Assembly (NCBI RefSeq): GCF_958431955.1
Contig: NZ_CAUASN010000031.1
Coordinates: 1 to 30,854 of the forward strand
Direction of reading: 5' to 3'
Length of the DNA stretch: 30,854 nt
DNA from: an uncultured Adlercreutzia sp.
GTDB taxonomy: Bacteria > Actinomycetota > Coriobacteriia > Coriobacteriales > Eggerthellaceae
Part shown: positions 1 through 10,303 of the stretch, piece after piece
Layout: each line of letters begins with the position of its first letter
Numbering within the stretch: position 1 is the first letter of the stretch
The notes under the pieces: model-generated
Seen by the model: only the letters and a program-made list of their open reading frames with translations
Told to the model about the DNA's origin: nothing
Database searches by the model: none
Made by a program: the position numbers and the translations under genes

Positions 1-56
1 CGCAAGGCCGCGGGAGGACAGGTCGTTCCGCTCGCAGGGGGCGCTTTGCATTCTCC

Positions 57-80
57 GGGACGCCGTCGGGCGTCCCTTTC
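57..80 (+). terminator. Hairpin terminator candidate, upstream gene
   Basis: An 8-bp perfect stem (GGGACGCC at 57-64 with GGCGTCCC at 69-76) and a GTCG loop are followed by TTTC. It probably ends a transcript entering from the left. No coding region can be supported in the first 56 bases. Confidence 0.5.
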
Positions 81-97
81 CATTTGCATGAGGATAA

Positions 98-120
98 GGC
101 GCCCCGTGGGGCGTCTTTTT
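98..120 (+). terminator. Intrinsic terminator, second of a tandem pair
   Basis: GGCGCCCC (98-105) pairs with GGGGCGTC (108-115, one G.T pair) around a very short loop, and five T residues follow directly. It lies 20 bases after the first hairpin, so the two probably act together to stop read-through from the gene left of the window. Confidence 0.6.
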
Positions 121-189
121 GTTATCTGGCCGAAGATAGGGTTTCCGTCGGCCGTTCGGCTGGGGTCGGGTGCGTCCGTTCGCTCTATC

Positions 190-201
190 GGCGCGTATAA
201 T
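190..201 (+). promoter_or_regulatory. Promoter -10 element before the HEAT-like gene
   Basis: A perfect TATAAT lies at 196-201, 57 bases before the start codon of the next gene and downstream of two terminators. No convincing -35 hexamer stands 16-18 bases upstream, so this is supported only by the -10 sequence and its position. Confidence 0.45.
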
Positions 202-257
202 ACTCAGTGGAAACGTGCGGACAGTCATAGCGGTCGAACAAGAGAGGACTGGTTCCC

Positions 258-863
258 TTGAAATCCCAAACCCCCGAGGACAAGAAGCAGATTGATGAGG
301 CCATTGCGGATCCCGCGGCCCTGAGCGAATTGGTCGAGGCGCTTTCCGACGGAAGTCGCAGAGGGCGTCAGCAGGCTGCCAAGATAATCGCCGGCGTTGC
401 AGCGGCGGACCCTGATGCGCTGGCCTCTCATATAACGGCTCTGGTCGACGCCCTCGAGCGACCGGAGGCTCAGACGCGCTGGGAATGCCTCGATGCGCTG
501 GCCCAGCTCATCCCCCTCGACGGCCGTGCTTGCGAGAAGGCCATTCCCGGGGCGGAGACGGCGCTGTTCGACGAGGACAGCGGGCCGCTCCGTTTGGCTG
601 CCATGCGGTTTCTGTGCCGTCTGGGCGCGACGACCGAGAAGCGCTCGGAGAAGGTGTGGTCGCTCATCGACGAGGGCATCCAGTGCTGGCACGGCGACCT
701 GGAGTTCCAGGACATGCTCATCGCCGTCATCGACTTCTCCCAGGGCAAGTTGGCGCCTGAGGTAAAGACGGCTCTGGCTGATCGGATGCGTTTCGATGCC
801 ACCAATGGGCGCGGCATGCTGAAGAAGCGCGCGTCCCAGATTGTCGAGAACTGCGAGAAATAG
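258..863 (+). CDS. HEAT-repeat-like protein
   Basis: A 201-residue soluble protein with no signal peptide or membrane segment. It is almost wholly alpha-helical by composition, with repeated Ala/Leu-rich helices (for example LSELVEALSDGSRRGRQQAA near residues 19-40, and LVDALERPEAQTRWECLDAL further on). These resemble HEAT/armadillo-type repeats, which usually form protein-binding scaffolds. No catalytic motif is visible. The start is a TTG at 258, chosen because AGAGAGGA lies 9 bases upstream and there is no ATG nearby in frame. Its stop is 11 bases before acnA, on the same strand, so the two are probably co-transcribed from the TATAAT promoter at 196. Whether the protein affects aconitase is unknown. 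The HEAT-like assignment is from visual repeat pattern only. Confidence 0.75.
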   Translation: MKSQTPEDKKQIDEAIADPAALSELVEALSDGSRRGRQQAAKIIAGVAAADPDALASHITALVDALERPEAQTRWECLDALAQLIPLDGRACEKAIPGAETALFDEDSGPLRLAAMRFLCRLGATTEKRSEKVWSLIDEGIQCWHGDLEFQDMLIAVIDFSQGKLAPEVKTALADRMRFDATNGRGMLKKRASQIVENCEK

Positions 864-874
864 AAGGGGAGTCC

Positions 875-3532
<2,658 letters not shown>

Positions 3533-3542
3533 CCATACGCTG

Positions 3543-3567
3543 AGAGCGGAGGAGCACCTCGCTCTTT
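3543..3567 (+). terminator. Weak terminator after acnA
   Basis: AGAGCG (3543-3548) pairs with CGCTCT (3560-3565), the stem continues as AGG/CCT after a bulged G, and TTT follows. It lies 11 bases after the acnA stop. Confidence 0.4.
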
Positions 3568-3655
3568 CCGCCCTTGACAAGCGTCTTTATCGCGCTGCAG
3601 GGGAGCCTTCGACACGTAAGCTCCGAGAGAAGGGCCGGCTGAGATAACGCTTGAA

Positions 3656-3694
3656 GGGCCCGGCGTCCTTGGTTGGATGCCGGGCCCTCGGTTT
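3656..3694. terminator. Strong hairpin between convergent genes
   Basis: A 13-bp stem with one G.T pair (3656-3668 with 3675-3687) and the six-base loop TTGGTT sits between acnA and flavoprotein 1, whose 3' ends face each other. The T tracts on either side are short (TCGGTTT on plus), so termination in both directions is likely but not certain. Confidence 0.6.
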
Positions 3695-3741
3695 GGGAGG
3701 GGCGCCCCGGGGAGGGAAGGGGCGCCGTGGGGAATTGGGTG

Positions 3742-5424
3742 CTAGGCCAGATCGCCGGCGATGTGGCGGACGGCGTGGCGACCGAAGGTGATGGTTCGGC
3801 CGCAGGCGCATCCGACGATGTACTCGGGGTAGTTGCCGGAGAAGAGGCTGCCGGAGCAGTCGCCGGCGGCGTAGAGGCCGGGGATGACGTCGCAGTTCGC
3901 ATCGAGCACCTGCATATCCTCGTTGATCTGGACGCCGTCGACGGTGGTGAGCAGCGATCCGCCGTACCAGCCGCCGAAGAACGGGGGCGTGCGCAGGGCC
4001 GACAGGCGGAAGGCCTCCTTGCCGAAGTCCTCATCGACCTGCTTGTCGTACAGCTCGTTGTAGCGCTCGCACTCGGCGAGGAAGTTCTCCTTGCTGGCGC
4101 CCTCGAAGCCCAGCTTGTCGGCCAGCTCGTCGAGCGTGTCGGCTGTCATGACCAGGCCGGCGTCGATGTAATCCTTGTAAATGTCGGCGATGGGGGTCTC
4201 GGCGTCGAAGAAGAGCTCGCAGAACTTGGAGCAGCCCACGGTGGAGAAGCGCGCCATGTCCTCGCGGGCGTTGCTGTCCATGATCTGGCACCAGACGCCG
4301 CCGGGTTGGGTGGCAGCGGCGTGGCAGATGAAGTCATAGGGGGTCGACTCGTTCACGAAGCGCTTGCCGGTGCGGGCCACCTTCATGAACGGCTGGCTGC
4401 CGAGCATGAACTGGCCGGCCGGCGCGGGGAAGGCCGCGTCGTCGCCGTCGCCGTCGTAGCCAGCGTCCACGCCCGGAGCGACAAGGCCGCGGTCGAAGAT
4501 CATCGGCGCCCCGTCGGCGTCCTTCACGGCGCCGACCCACAGGGCGGCGCGAATGCCGTAGCCGTCGCGGCCGGGCTCGAAGCTGCACTGGGTGACGCAG
4601 CGGTCGACGATGGGGGACAGGGTGCGGATCATCTGGGGATTGTCGGCGTAGCCGCCGGTGGCCAGGATGGTATTCTTCGCGTTCACCTGCACCATGCCGC
4701 TCTCCGTCTCGAAGATGGCGCCCGTCACGGCACCGCCGTCCTCGCGCAGCAGCTTCTGCAGGTTGTAGCCGAAGGAGATCTCGTGGCCGAGGCCCTCGAT
4801 ATGGGCCTGGAAGGCCTCGTCGCGATCCTGGGCCATGGTGGCGTCCATGTGCTGGATGGGCGGCACGTAGAAGTCGGTGCCGCCGGTGTGGTGGTCGTAG
4901 CCGACCGTGTCCAGGTACAGCGTGCCGGGCATGATGCCGTCGAGCCACTCGATCATCTCGGAGCTCTCGCGGATCCAGGTCTTCCACACCTGGGGGTTGC
5001 ACTTGTTGGACGCGTAGCGGGTCAGCTCGTTGAGGAGCTTCGCCTCATCGACCTCGATACCGGCTTCCTTGTGGAATTTAGTGTTCACGGCGCCGATCCA
5101 CCAGCGGCACATGCCCACGTTGTTGTTCTTCTCGCAGAGCATGAAGTCAAGTCCCAAATCGGCGGCAGTGGCCGCGGCGGACATGCCCGCATTGCCGGCG
5201 CCGATGATGAGCAGGTCGGTCTCCTTGGTCTCCACGATGTCCTCGGCGGCGATTTCCGGGGCGCTGCCTACCCAGTCGGTGGCCGCCGCGCCGGTCTCGG
5301 CGAGCTCCTCGCTCGGGGCGGCTGCTTTGGGCGTGGGCGCGCAGCCCGCCAGGCCGGCGCCGACGGCGGCGCTGCCGAGAGCGGCCATGCCGAGGAAGCT
5401 GCGTCGAGTGATATCGGTTTTCAT
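3742..5424 (-). CDS. Tat-exported FAD-dependent reductase (fumarate/urocanate reductase-like), copy 1
   Basis: A 560-residue flavoprotein of the FAD_binding_2 family. It has a Tat lipoprotein signal: twin arginine R7-R8 in TRRSFLGM and lipobox LAGC with Cys28, so it should be anchored outside the membrane. The FAD dinucleotide-binding motif is LLIIGAGNAG (residues 71-80) and the C-terminal FAD contact is YAAGDCSGS. Relatives reduce alpha,beta-unsaturated acids as terminal electron acceptors. Here the position of the fumarate reductase catalytic arginine (after GKRFVNE) reads STPYD with Tyr363, and the usual HxTxGG and NRxGGN motifs are replaced (FGGWYGGS, NYPEYIVG). Fumarate is therefore unlikely to be the substrate. 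The start at 5424 was preferred over a longer frame because it begins the Tat signal and has AGGAGG just upstream. It diverges from LuxR regulator 1, its likely controller. Confidence 0.9.
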   Translation of the reverse strand: MKTDITRRSFLGMAALGSAAVGAGLAGCAPTPKAAAPSEELAETGAAATDWVGSAPEIAAEDIVETKETDLLIIGAGNAGMSAAATAADLGLDFMLCEKNNNVGMCRWWIGAVNTKFHKEAGIEVDEAKLLNELTRYASNKCNPQVWKTWIRESSEMIEWLDGIMPGTLYLDTVGYDHHTGGTDFYVPPIQHMDATMAQDRDEAFQAHIEGLGHEISFGYNLQKLLREDGGAVTGAIFETESGMVQVNAKNTILATGGYADNPQMIRTLSPIVDRCVTQCSFEPGRDGYGIRAALWVGAVKDADGAPMIFDRGLVAPGVDAGYDGDGDDAAFPAPAGQFMLGSQPFMKVARTGKRFVNESTPYDFICHAAATQPGGVWCQIMDSNAREDMARFSTVGCSKFCELFFDAETPIADIYKDYIDAGLVMTADTLDELADKLGFEGASKENFLAECERYNELYDKQVDEDFGKEAFRLSALRTPPFFGGWYGGSLLTTVDGVQINEDMQVLDANCDVIPGLYAAGDCSGSLFSGNYPEYIVGCACGRTITFGRHAVRHIAGDLA

Positions 5425-5533
5425 ACATTCCCTCCTTTGGGTTTGCCGAGGCGGTGCCGATTCCCTTGCGGCATCGCCGTATCGCAACCATAGGCCTCCG
5501 CGGCGATTCTGCCTTCACCCGGCGTTCGCGAAA

Positions 5534-5567
5534 CCCCTGAAATTCTTCGCCCCTGAGGGGTGAAATT
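5534..5567. promoter_or_regulatory. Palindromic operator candidate in flavoprotein 1/LuxR 1 divergon
   Basis: The 19-base imperfect palindrome TTCGCCCCTGAGGGGTGAA lies at 5546-5564 and matches its reverse complement except at three symmetric positions. A half-site-like repeat, CCCCTGAAATT at 5534-5544, echoes GGGGTGAAATT at 5557-5567. It stands about 50-70 bases before the LuxR start and about 110 before the flavoprotein start, a suitable place for LuxR-type dimer binding. Function is inferred. Confidence 0.45.
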
Positions 5568-5617
5568 GGGAAAATGGCCCCTTGCGCAGGGCGTTCTCGT
5601 CCATGGCGCGAGGGCCG

Positions 5618-7069
5618 ATGGGCTATGATGGCTCTATGGGCGAAAAAGGGAAATACGGGAAGCGCTTCCTCGAGTTCGGCACATCGGCCTCCGGCGTGGC
5701 GCTGTGCTTCGGCTGCTGCCTGTGGGGATTGGGAATTCTTCTCACGTGTTTTCGTCACGGAGGCGCGGAGGCCTTCCCCCTGCCCCTCAAAGGAGGGGCG
5801 GCTTTTCTCGGCATGGCGGCGTCTTGCGCGGTGCTGATGGCGGGGCGGCGCATACCGCGCGTGACGGCCGAGCTGTGGTGGACGCAGCTCGCGGCCCTGG
5901 CCGGCGCGGTGGGGTTCGCGGGCATCGGCGTGGGGCTGCACGCCGGATCCGATGGGGCGCTGCTGCTCGGTTTCGCGCTGTGCAGTCTCGGCTTGCTGTG
6001 GGCCTTCGCGCTGACGGCCATGGCGGCGAGCCGCCTGTCGGTTCGCCGGAGAACGGCCGCCCTTGCGGCGGGATTCCTCGTCCAGTGCATCGGATCGGCT
6101 GCATCGGCGGTCTTGGGTGCGAGGGGCAGCGGCGCGGCGGCGTTTGCCGCGGCCCTCCTGCTGCCCGCGGCCACGGCTTTCGCGTTTCGGGCGGCCGCTC
6201 CCGTGCTGCAGCTCATGGAGAGCGCCTCGTCGGCGCGGACGATGGAGGCCGAGCACCCCGCGTCGTTCCTTCCGTTCTCCAATAAGCTCTTCACCATGAT
6301 CGCCATCCTGGCCTGCTTGACCAGCTTCGCCTCTATGCAGATGGAGGCTATGGGGGGAAGTGCCGTAGATGGTGTGGTGTCGAAGGGGGTGGCCCTGGCG
6401 GCGGTCGGGCTCGTCTTCGTTCGCGCGCGGGGCGACGTGTTCATCGATCGGCTCTTCTACGCCGCGATTTGCCTGACGATCGTGGGGTTCGTCGTCGGCG
6501 TGCTGTGGGATGGCGCTGGAGCCGGTGTCGAACGGCTCGGAAGCGTTTGCCTGGCCGGGGCCGCCGATATGCTCGTGCTGTTCATCTACTTGCTCGTGTT
6601 CGCGCTCTCCGCCCGCAATGCGTTCGCCGCCGTGCCGCTGGTCGCCTTCGCCTCCATGGCATTCACCATGGGGCTTGTCGTCGATTTCTTCCTCTGGCAG
6701 TTGGCAGCCGTGCTTCCCGGCACCACGGTGGCCATGCTCTTCTTCCTGGGCTTTGTCATCTACACGTTTTTGTTTCTGCGCGGATACAGCTTCGAGGGCG
6801 CGATTCGGGACGTTGAGCCCCTGCGCGAGGAAGCCGCCGAGGTGCCGGACCGGTCGATGCGGGCGCGTTGCGAGGCTGTGGCCGACGCCTATCACCTGAC
6901 GGCCCGCGAGCGGGACATCTTCATGCTCTTGGCCCGCGGGCGCGACTACCACTTCATCGAGCGGGAGCTGGTGGTGAGCCGCAACACGGTGAAGACCCAC
7001 ACGCGCAACATCTACGGAAAGCTCGGCGTGCACTCGCGTCAGGAGCTAATCGACTTAGTCGAGAAGTAG
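5618..7069 (+). CDS. Membrane-embedded LuxR-family transcriptional regulator 1
   Basis: About 483 residues. The N-terminal ~400 residues hold roughly twelve hydrophobic segments, like a transporter fold, beginning near SGVALCFGCC and ending near AMLFFLGFVIYTFLFL. The C terminus is a LuxR-type helix-turn-helix: LTARERDIFMLLARG, then VVSRNTVKTHTRNIYGKLGV. The design suggests a membrane sensor that binds DNA directly. Such proteins commonly adjoin flavoprotein reductases in Eggerthellaceae, and this one diverges from flavoprotein 1, its probable target. The start is uncertain: the frame is open from a TTG at 5582, and ATG codons at 5603, 5618 and 5636 are possible. I chose 5618, preceded by AGGG; the same string AGGGCCGATGG occurs at the proposed start of LuxR regulator 2. 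The ATG at 5636 would suit a leaderless transcript, with TATGAT at 5624-5629. Confidence 0.88.
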   Translation: MGYDGSMGEKGKYGKRFLEFGTSASGVALCFGCCLWGLGILLTCFRHGGAEAFPLPLKGGAAFLGMAASCAVLMAGRRIPRVTAELWWTQLAALAGAVGFAGIGVGLHAGSDGALLLGFALCSLGLLWAFALTAMAASRLSVRRRTAALAAGFLVQCIGSAASAVLGARGSGAAAFAAALLLPAATAFAFRAAAPVLQLMESASSARTMEAEHPASFLPFSNKLFTMIAILACLTSFASMQMEAMGGSAVDGVVSKGVALAAVGLVFVRARGDVFIDRLFYAAICLTIVGFVVGVLWDGAGAGVERLGSVCLAGAADMLVLFIYLLVFALSARNAFAAVPLVAFASMAFTMGLVVDFFLWQLAAVLPGTTVAMLFFLGFVIYTFLFLRGYSFEGAIRDVEPLREEAAEVPDRSMRARCEAVADAYHLTARERDIFMLLARGRDYHFIERELVVSRNTVKTHTRNIYGKLGVHSRQELIDLVEK

Positions 7070-7187
7070 CATCCGCCGTCGGCGGCGCTTGCTGCGGAGA
7101 ACGTGCGGAATAGCTGGCGTATGCGGGTGGTTTGGGGTACGATTACGGGCACGTGTTTTTATGGAACCTAGGAGATACGAAACGACT

Positions 7188-8969
7188 ATGGAAGACTTCC
7201 GCAACGAGTACTGCATGCATACGGCCACCTGCGGGCAGCTGCGTGCCACCGATGTGAACCAAGAGGTGACGCTGACGGGCTGGGCGTGGCATACGCGCGA
7301 CCATGGCGGCCTCATCTTCATCGACCTGCGCGATCGAGAGGGCTACACCCAGGTGGTCGTCGATCCCGATTGCGTGAGCGCGGAAGACTTCCAGGCGGCC
7401 GAGCACTTGGGCCGCGAGTACGTGCTGAAGGTGACCGGCCGCGTGCGCGAGCGCGCGCCCGAGGCCGTGAACCCGAATATGATCACCGGCGAGATCGAGG
7501 TTCTGGCCAGCTCCGTGGAGGTGCTGAACACCTCGGTCACGCCGCCTTTCTCCATTGAGGACGGCATCGAGACCGACGAGATCACCCGCATGAAGTGGCG
7601 CTATCTGGACATCCGCCGTCCGGAGATGCTCGCCAACCTGAAGTTGCGCCACACGGTGACCCAGGCCATGCGCCGGGCCCTCGACGAGCGCGGCTTCCTG
7701 GAGATCGAGACGCCGATTCTCGCGAACTCCACCCCCGAGGGAGCACGCGACTACATCGTGCCGAGCCGCCCGAACCCGGGCAAGTTCTACGCCCTGCCCC
7801 AGAGCCCCCAGCAGTTCAAGCAGATGCTCATGTGCGCCGGCGTGGAGCGCTACTACCAGATTGCCCGGTGCTTCCGCGACGAGGACCTGCGCGCCGACCG
7901 CCAGCCCGAGTTCACCCAGGTGGACATCGAGATGTCGTTCGTCGAGGGCGATGACGTGACCAACATGATGGAAGGCGTCATGGCCGAGACCCTGAAGGCC
8001 GTCGGCGTGACCGACGTGGCCTTCCCCCTGCAGAAGATGCAGTACGCCGACGCCATGCGCGACTACGGCTGCGACCGTCCCGACGTGCGCTTCGGCATGC
8101 TGCTCCACGACATCACCGACATCGTGAAGAACACCGGCTTCAAGGTGTTCGCGAGCGTCGCCCAGTCGGGCGGCGTGGTGAAGGCCATCAACGCCAAGGG
8201 CGCCGGCGACTGGTCCCGCGGCGAGGTGGAGAAGCTCGCGAGCATCGCCGAGGCCAACGGCGCCAAGGGCATGGCCTGGGTGGCGTTCACCACCGACGGC
8301 CAGGAGAAGAGCCCCATCAAGAAGTTCTTCACCGACGAGGAATGGGCGGCGCTCAAGGCCGAGATGGAAGTGGAGCCCGGCGACCTGCTGCTGTTCGCGG
8401 CCGACGCGCCCGAGGTGGCCAACGCCGTGCTCTCAGCCCTGCGCCTGCACATGGCCGACGCGCTGGACGTGCCTCGCGAGGGTCATGCGCTTTTGTGGGT
8501 GGTGAACTTCCCCATGTTCCGCTACGACGAGGACGAGAAGAAGTACGCCGCCGAGCACCATCCGTTCACCCACGTGCTGGACGAGGACGTGGACAAGATC
8601 GAGAGCGACCCGCTGGCCTGCGGCAGCTACAGCTACGACCTGGTGATGGACGGCTTCGAGGTGGGCGGCGGCACCATCCGTATCCACAACGCCGAGGAGC
8701 AGCGCCGCATCCTGCGCGTTGTGGGGCTTTCCGATGAGGAGATCGACGAGAAGTTCGGCCACCTCATCCGTGCGCTCGAGCTGGGCGCCCCGCCCCATGG
8801 CGGCATCGCGCTGGGCCTGGACCGTCTGGTGATGCTGCTGGCCCGTAAGGACTCCATCCGCGACGTCATCGCCTTCCCGAAGACCTCCTCGGCGAGCGAC
8901 CCCATGACCGGTGCGCCCTCCGCGGTCACCGGCCGCCAGCTGAAGGACGTGAACCTGCGCATCCTGTAG
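7188..8969 (+). CDS. aspS: Aspartyl-tRNA synthetase
   Basis: Charges tRNA-Asp with aspartate in the cytoplasm. The 593 residues match the long bacterial type, which has an N-terminal OB-fold anticodon domain (VTLTGWAWHTRDHGGLIFID), a class II catalytic core and an inserted GAD domain. Visible motifs are SPQQFKQMLM, motif 2 FRDEDLRADRQPEFTQVD and motif 3 GLDRLVMLLA. The frame is open from 7089, but the ATG at 7188 is chosen because AGGAGA lies 12 bases upstream and the protein then starts like other AspRS enzymes. A possible -10 (TACGAT, 7138-7143) lies about 50 bases before it. Sequence alone does not show whether it also charges tRNA-Asn. It stands as a single gene ending in a clear terminator. 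Confidence 0.97.
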   Translation: MEDFRNEYCMHTATCGQLRATDVNQEVTLTGWAWHTRDHGGLIFIDLRDREGYTQVVVDPDCVSAEDFQAAEHLGREYVLKVTGRVRERAPEAVNPNMITGEIEVLASSVEVLNTSVTPPFSIEDGIETDEITRMKWRYLDIRRPEMLANLKLRHTVTQAMRRALDERGFLEIETPILANSTPEGARDYIVPSRPNPGKFYALPQSPQQFKQMLMCAGVERYYQIARCFRDEDLRADRQPEFTQVDIEMSFVEGDDVTNMMEGVMAETLKAVGVTDVAFPLQKMQYADAMRDYGCDRPDVRFGMLLHDITDIVKNTGFKVFASVAQSGGVVKAINAKGAGDWSRGEVEKLASIAEANGAKGMAWVAFTTDGQEKSPIKKFFTDEEWAALKAEMEVEPGDLLLFAADAPEVANAVLSALRLHMADALDVPREGHALLWVVNFPMFRYDEDEKKYAAEHHPFTHVLDEDVDKIESDPLACGSYSYDLVMDGFEVGGGTIRIHNAEEQRRILRVVGLSDEEIDEKFGHLIRALELGAPPHGGIALGLDRLVMLLARKDSIRDVIAFPKTSSASDPMTGAPSAVTGRQLKDVNLRIL

Positions 8970-8997
8970 GGGCGTGCATTGTAGAGCATTGTTTATC

Positions 8998-9033
8998 AGG
9001 CCCGCGTCCCCGAGGGGAGGCGGGCCTCTTGGT
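8998..9033 (+). terminator. Intrinsic terminator after aspS
   Basis: AGGCCCGC (8998-9005) pairs perfectly with GCGGGCCT (9020-9027). An inner CCCC/GGGG stem extends the hairpin, and CTTGGTT follows. Confidence 0.7.
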
Positions 9034-9054
9034 TAGTCAGGCAAGAAAGGCGGA

Positions 9055-9858
9055 ATGCGTTCCGTGAACGTGATCGACCGACATCGGGAGGAAGAAACTA
9101 CCACTTCGTGCGGAGGCGTTCTTCTGCATTCCGACGGTGCCTCGGAAGACGTGAGTCGTCTGGTGCTCATCGAGCACGGACTGGACGTGTTGGTGAATAC
9201 GGTGCCGACGATGCATGTCGTGTGCACGCCGAACCATCTGGTCGATTTGGTGGTGGGGCGCCTGTTCACGGAGGGCCTGGCCTCGGGTGTCGAGGACATC
9301 CGGGAGGTCTACCTATGCGAGCACGGTACGCGAGCTCAGGTGACCTTGGCGTCGCAGGCCGACTTCTCCCGCGACGCGGCGGAGGTGGTGCCGACCTGCT
9401 GTACGGGCAACCGCACGCTCAACCGGTATTTCGCCGATGACGAGCGTCCTGCGAACGTCGTGCCTATTCCGTGGCATCAGGAGTGGGTGTTCTCGGTGGC
9501 CCGGGCCTTCGCGGGCGACTCTCCTCTGCATCGCGCCACTACGGGCACTCATAGCTGCTATCTCGCCATCGACGGGGAGGTGCTCGTCTGCCGCGAGGAT
9601 CTGGGCCGGCACAACGCTTTCGACAAGGTGGTGGGCGCGGCGCTGCGCGAGGGGCTCGATTTGCGCCGGGCGCTCGTATTCTCGAGCGGCCGCTTGCCTG
9701 AGGATATGGTGATGAAGGCCATTCGCGCGGGCATTCCCATCCTCGCCACGAAGGCGGTGCCCACCGACGAGACCATCCGCCTGGCGCAGGAGTTCGATCT
9801 CACGCTTATCTGCCAGGCGCGTCCCGACTCGGCCGTGGTGTACAACGACCCGAGCTAG
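9055..9858 (+). CDS. fdhD: Formate dehydrogenase accessory sulfurtransferase FdhD
   Basis: A 267-residue cytoplasmic protein that passes sulfur from a cysteine desulfurase to the molybdenum/tungsten bis-MGD cofactor of formate dehydrogenase. Family landmarks are HLVDLVVGRLFTEGL near residue 61, CREDLGRHNAFDKVVG in the second half, and SSGRLPEDMVMKAIRAGIP followed by ATKAVPTDETIRLA. The active-site loop reads PTCCTGN, with adjacent Cys115 and Cys116 in place of the CxxC of the E. coli protein. The ATG at 9055 is preceded by AAAGGCGG. No formate dehydrogenase subunit is present in the window, so its client enzyme must be encoded elsewhere. It is separated from aspS by a terminator and from the toxin-antitoxin pair by a promoter. 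Confidence 0.93.
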   Translation: MRSVNVIDRHREEETTTSCGGVLLHSDGASEDVSRLVLIEHGLDVLVNTVPTMHVVCTPNHLVDLVVGRLFTEGLASGVEDIREVYLCEHGTRAQVTLASQADFSRDAAEVVPTCCTGNRTLNRYFADDERPANVVPIPWHQEWVFSVARAFAGDSPLHRATTGTHSCYLAIDGEVLVCREDLGRHNAFDKVVGAALREGLDLRRALVFSSGRLPEDMVMKAIRAGIPILATKAVPTDETIRLAQEFDLTLICQARPDSAVVYNDPS

Positions 9859-9880
9859 GGATCCGTCCGTTGTCCCGACC

Positions 9881-9915
9881 TTGTTCTATTCCTACGCTGC
9901 ATGTAAAATACATGC
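9881..9915 (+). promoter_or_regulatory. Promoter and operator of the toxin-antitoxin pair
   Basis: A -35-like TTGTTC (9881-9886) and a -10 TAAAAT (9904-9909) are spaced by 17 bases. A perfect inverted repeat, GCATGTA-AAA-TACATGC (9899-9915), covers the -10. This is the arrangement expected for autorepression by a ribbon-helix-helix antitoxin. Confidence 0.7.
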
Positions 9916-9946
9916 ATAATGGATCTGCTTGGGAAGAGGAGAGACG

Positions 9947-10303
9947 ATGCCGGCTTTGCAGGTGCGGGAGTTTCCCGATGAGCTGTACGAAGAGCTGCGG
10001 GCCTATGCGGCGCTGCACCACCGGAGCATGGCGCAGCAGACCGTGGCGGCTGTCGATAGAATGATTCACGGGGATGCGGCGAGCGAGCGGTCGAGGGGCG
10101 CTCGCATCGTCTCCTTTGAGTCGTCCGCCGAGCGCGAGCGCCGGTTGGAAAAGCGCCGCGCCATATTCGCGCGGGCGGAAGAGCGCCGACGCGTCGCAGC
10201 GGGCTCTGTGCCCGAGCCGTCGGCTCTGCTGGCCGAGGCTCGCGCCGAACGCGACACGCGGTTCGAGGAGCTGGCTGAGGAGATTGCGGGGGAGTGCCGG
10301 TGA
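9947..10303 (+). CDS. FitA/VapB-type ribbon-helix-helix antitoxin
   Basis: A 118-residue protein whose first ~45 residues (LQVREFPDELYEELRAYAAL, then HHRSMAQQTV) match the FitA-like ribbon-helix-helix DNA-binding domain. The remainder is a long, charged, Arg/Glu-rich helix that should wrap the toxin. It is longer than the ~80 residues usual for FitA. The ATG at 9947 follows GAAGAGGAG at good spacing; an in-frame TTG at 9929 lacks such a site. Its stop overlaps the toxin start by four bases (GTGA), so the two are translationally coupled. It probably neutralises the PIN toxin and represses the operon by binding the palindrome at 9899-9915. Confidence 0.85.
   Translation: MPALQVREFPDELYEELRAYAALHHRSMAQQTVAAVDRMIHGDAASERSRGARIVSFESSAERERRLEKRRAIFARAEERRRVAAGSVPEPSALLAEARAERDTRFEELAEEIAGECR

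Noticed and set aside
3574..3602. Perfect TTGACA after acnA as a promoter
   Set aside because: No -10-like hexamer at 16-18 bases and no plus-strand gene downstream for it to serve.
3673..5493. 606-codon plus-strand frame opposite flavoprotein 1
   Set aside because: Shadow of the flavoprotein gene: repetitive Val/Ala/Gly/His composition, no ribosome-binding site and it runs through a terminator hairpin.
5147..7033. 628-codon minus-strand frame across flavoprotein 1 start and LuxR 1
   Set aside because: It overlaps two real genes and their operator, and has shadow-type Arg/His-rich composition.
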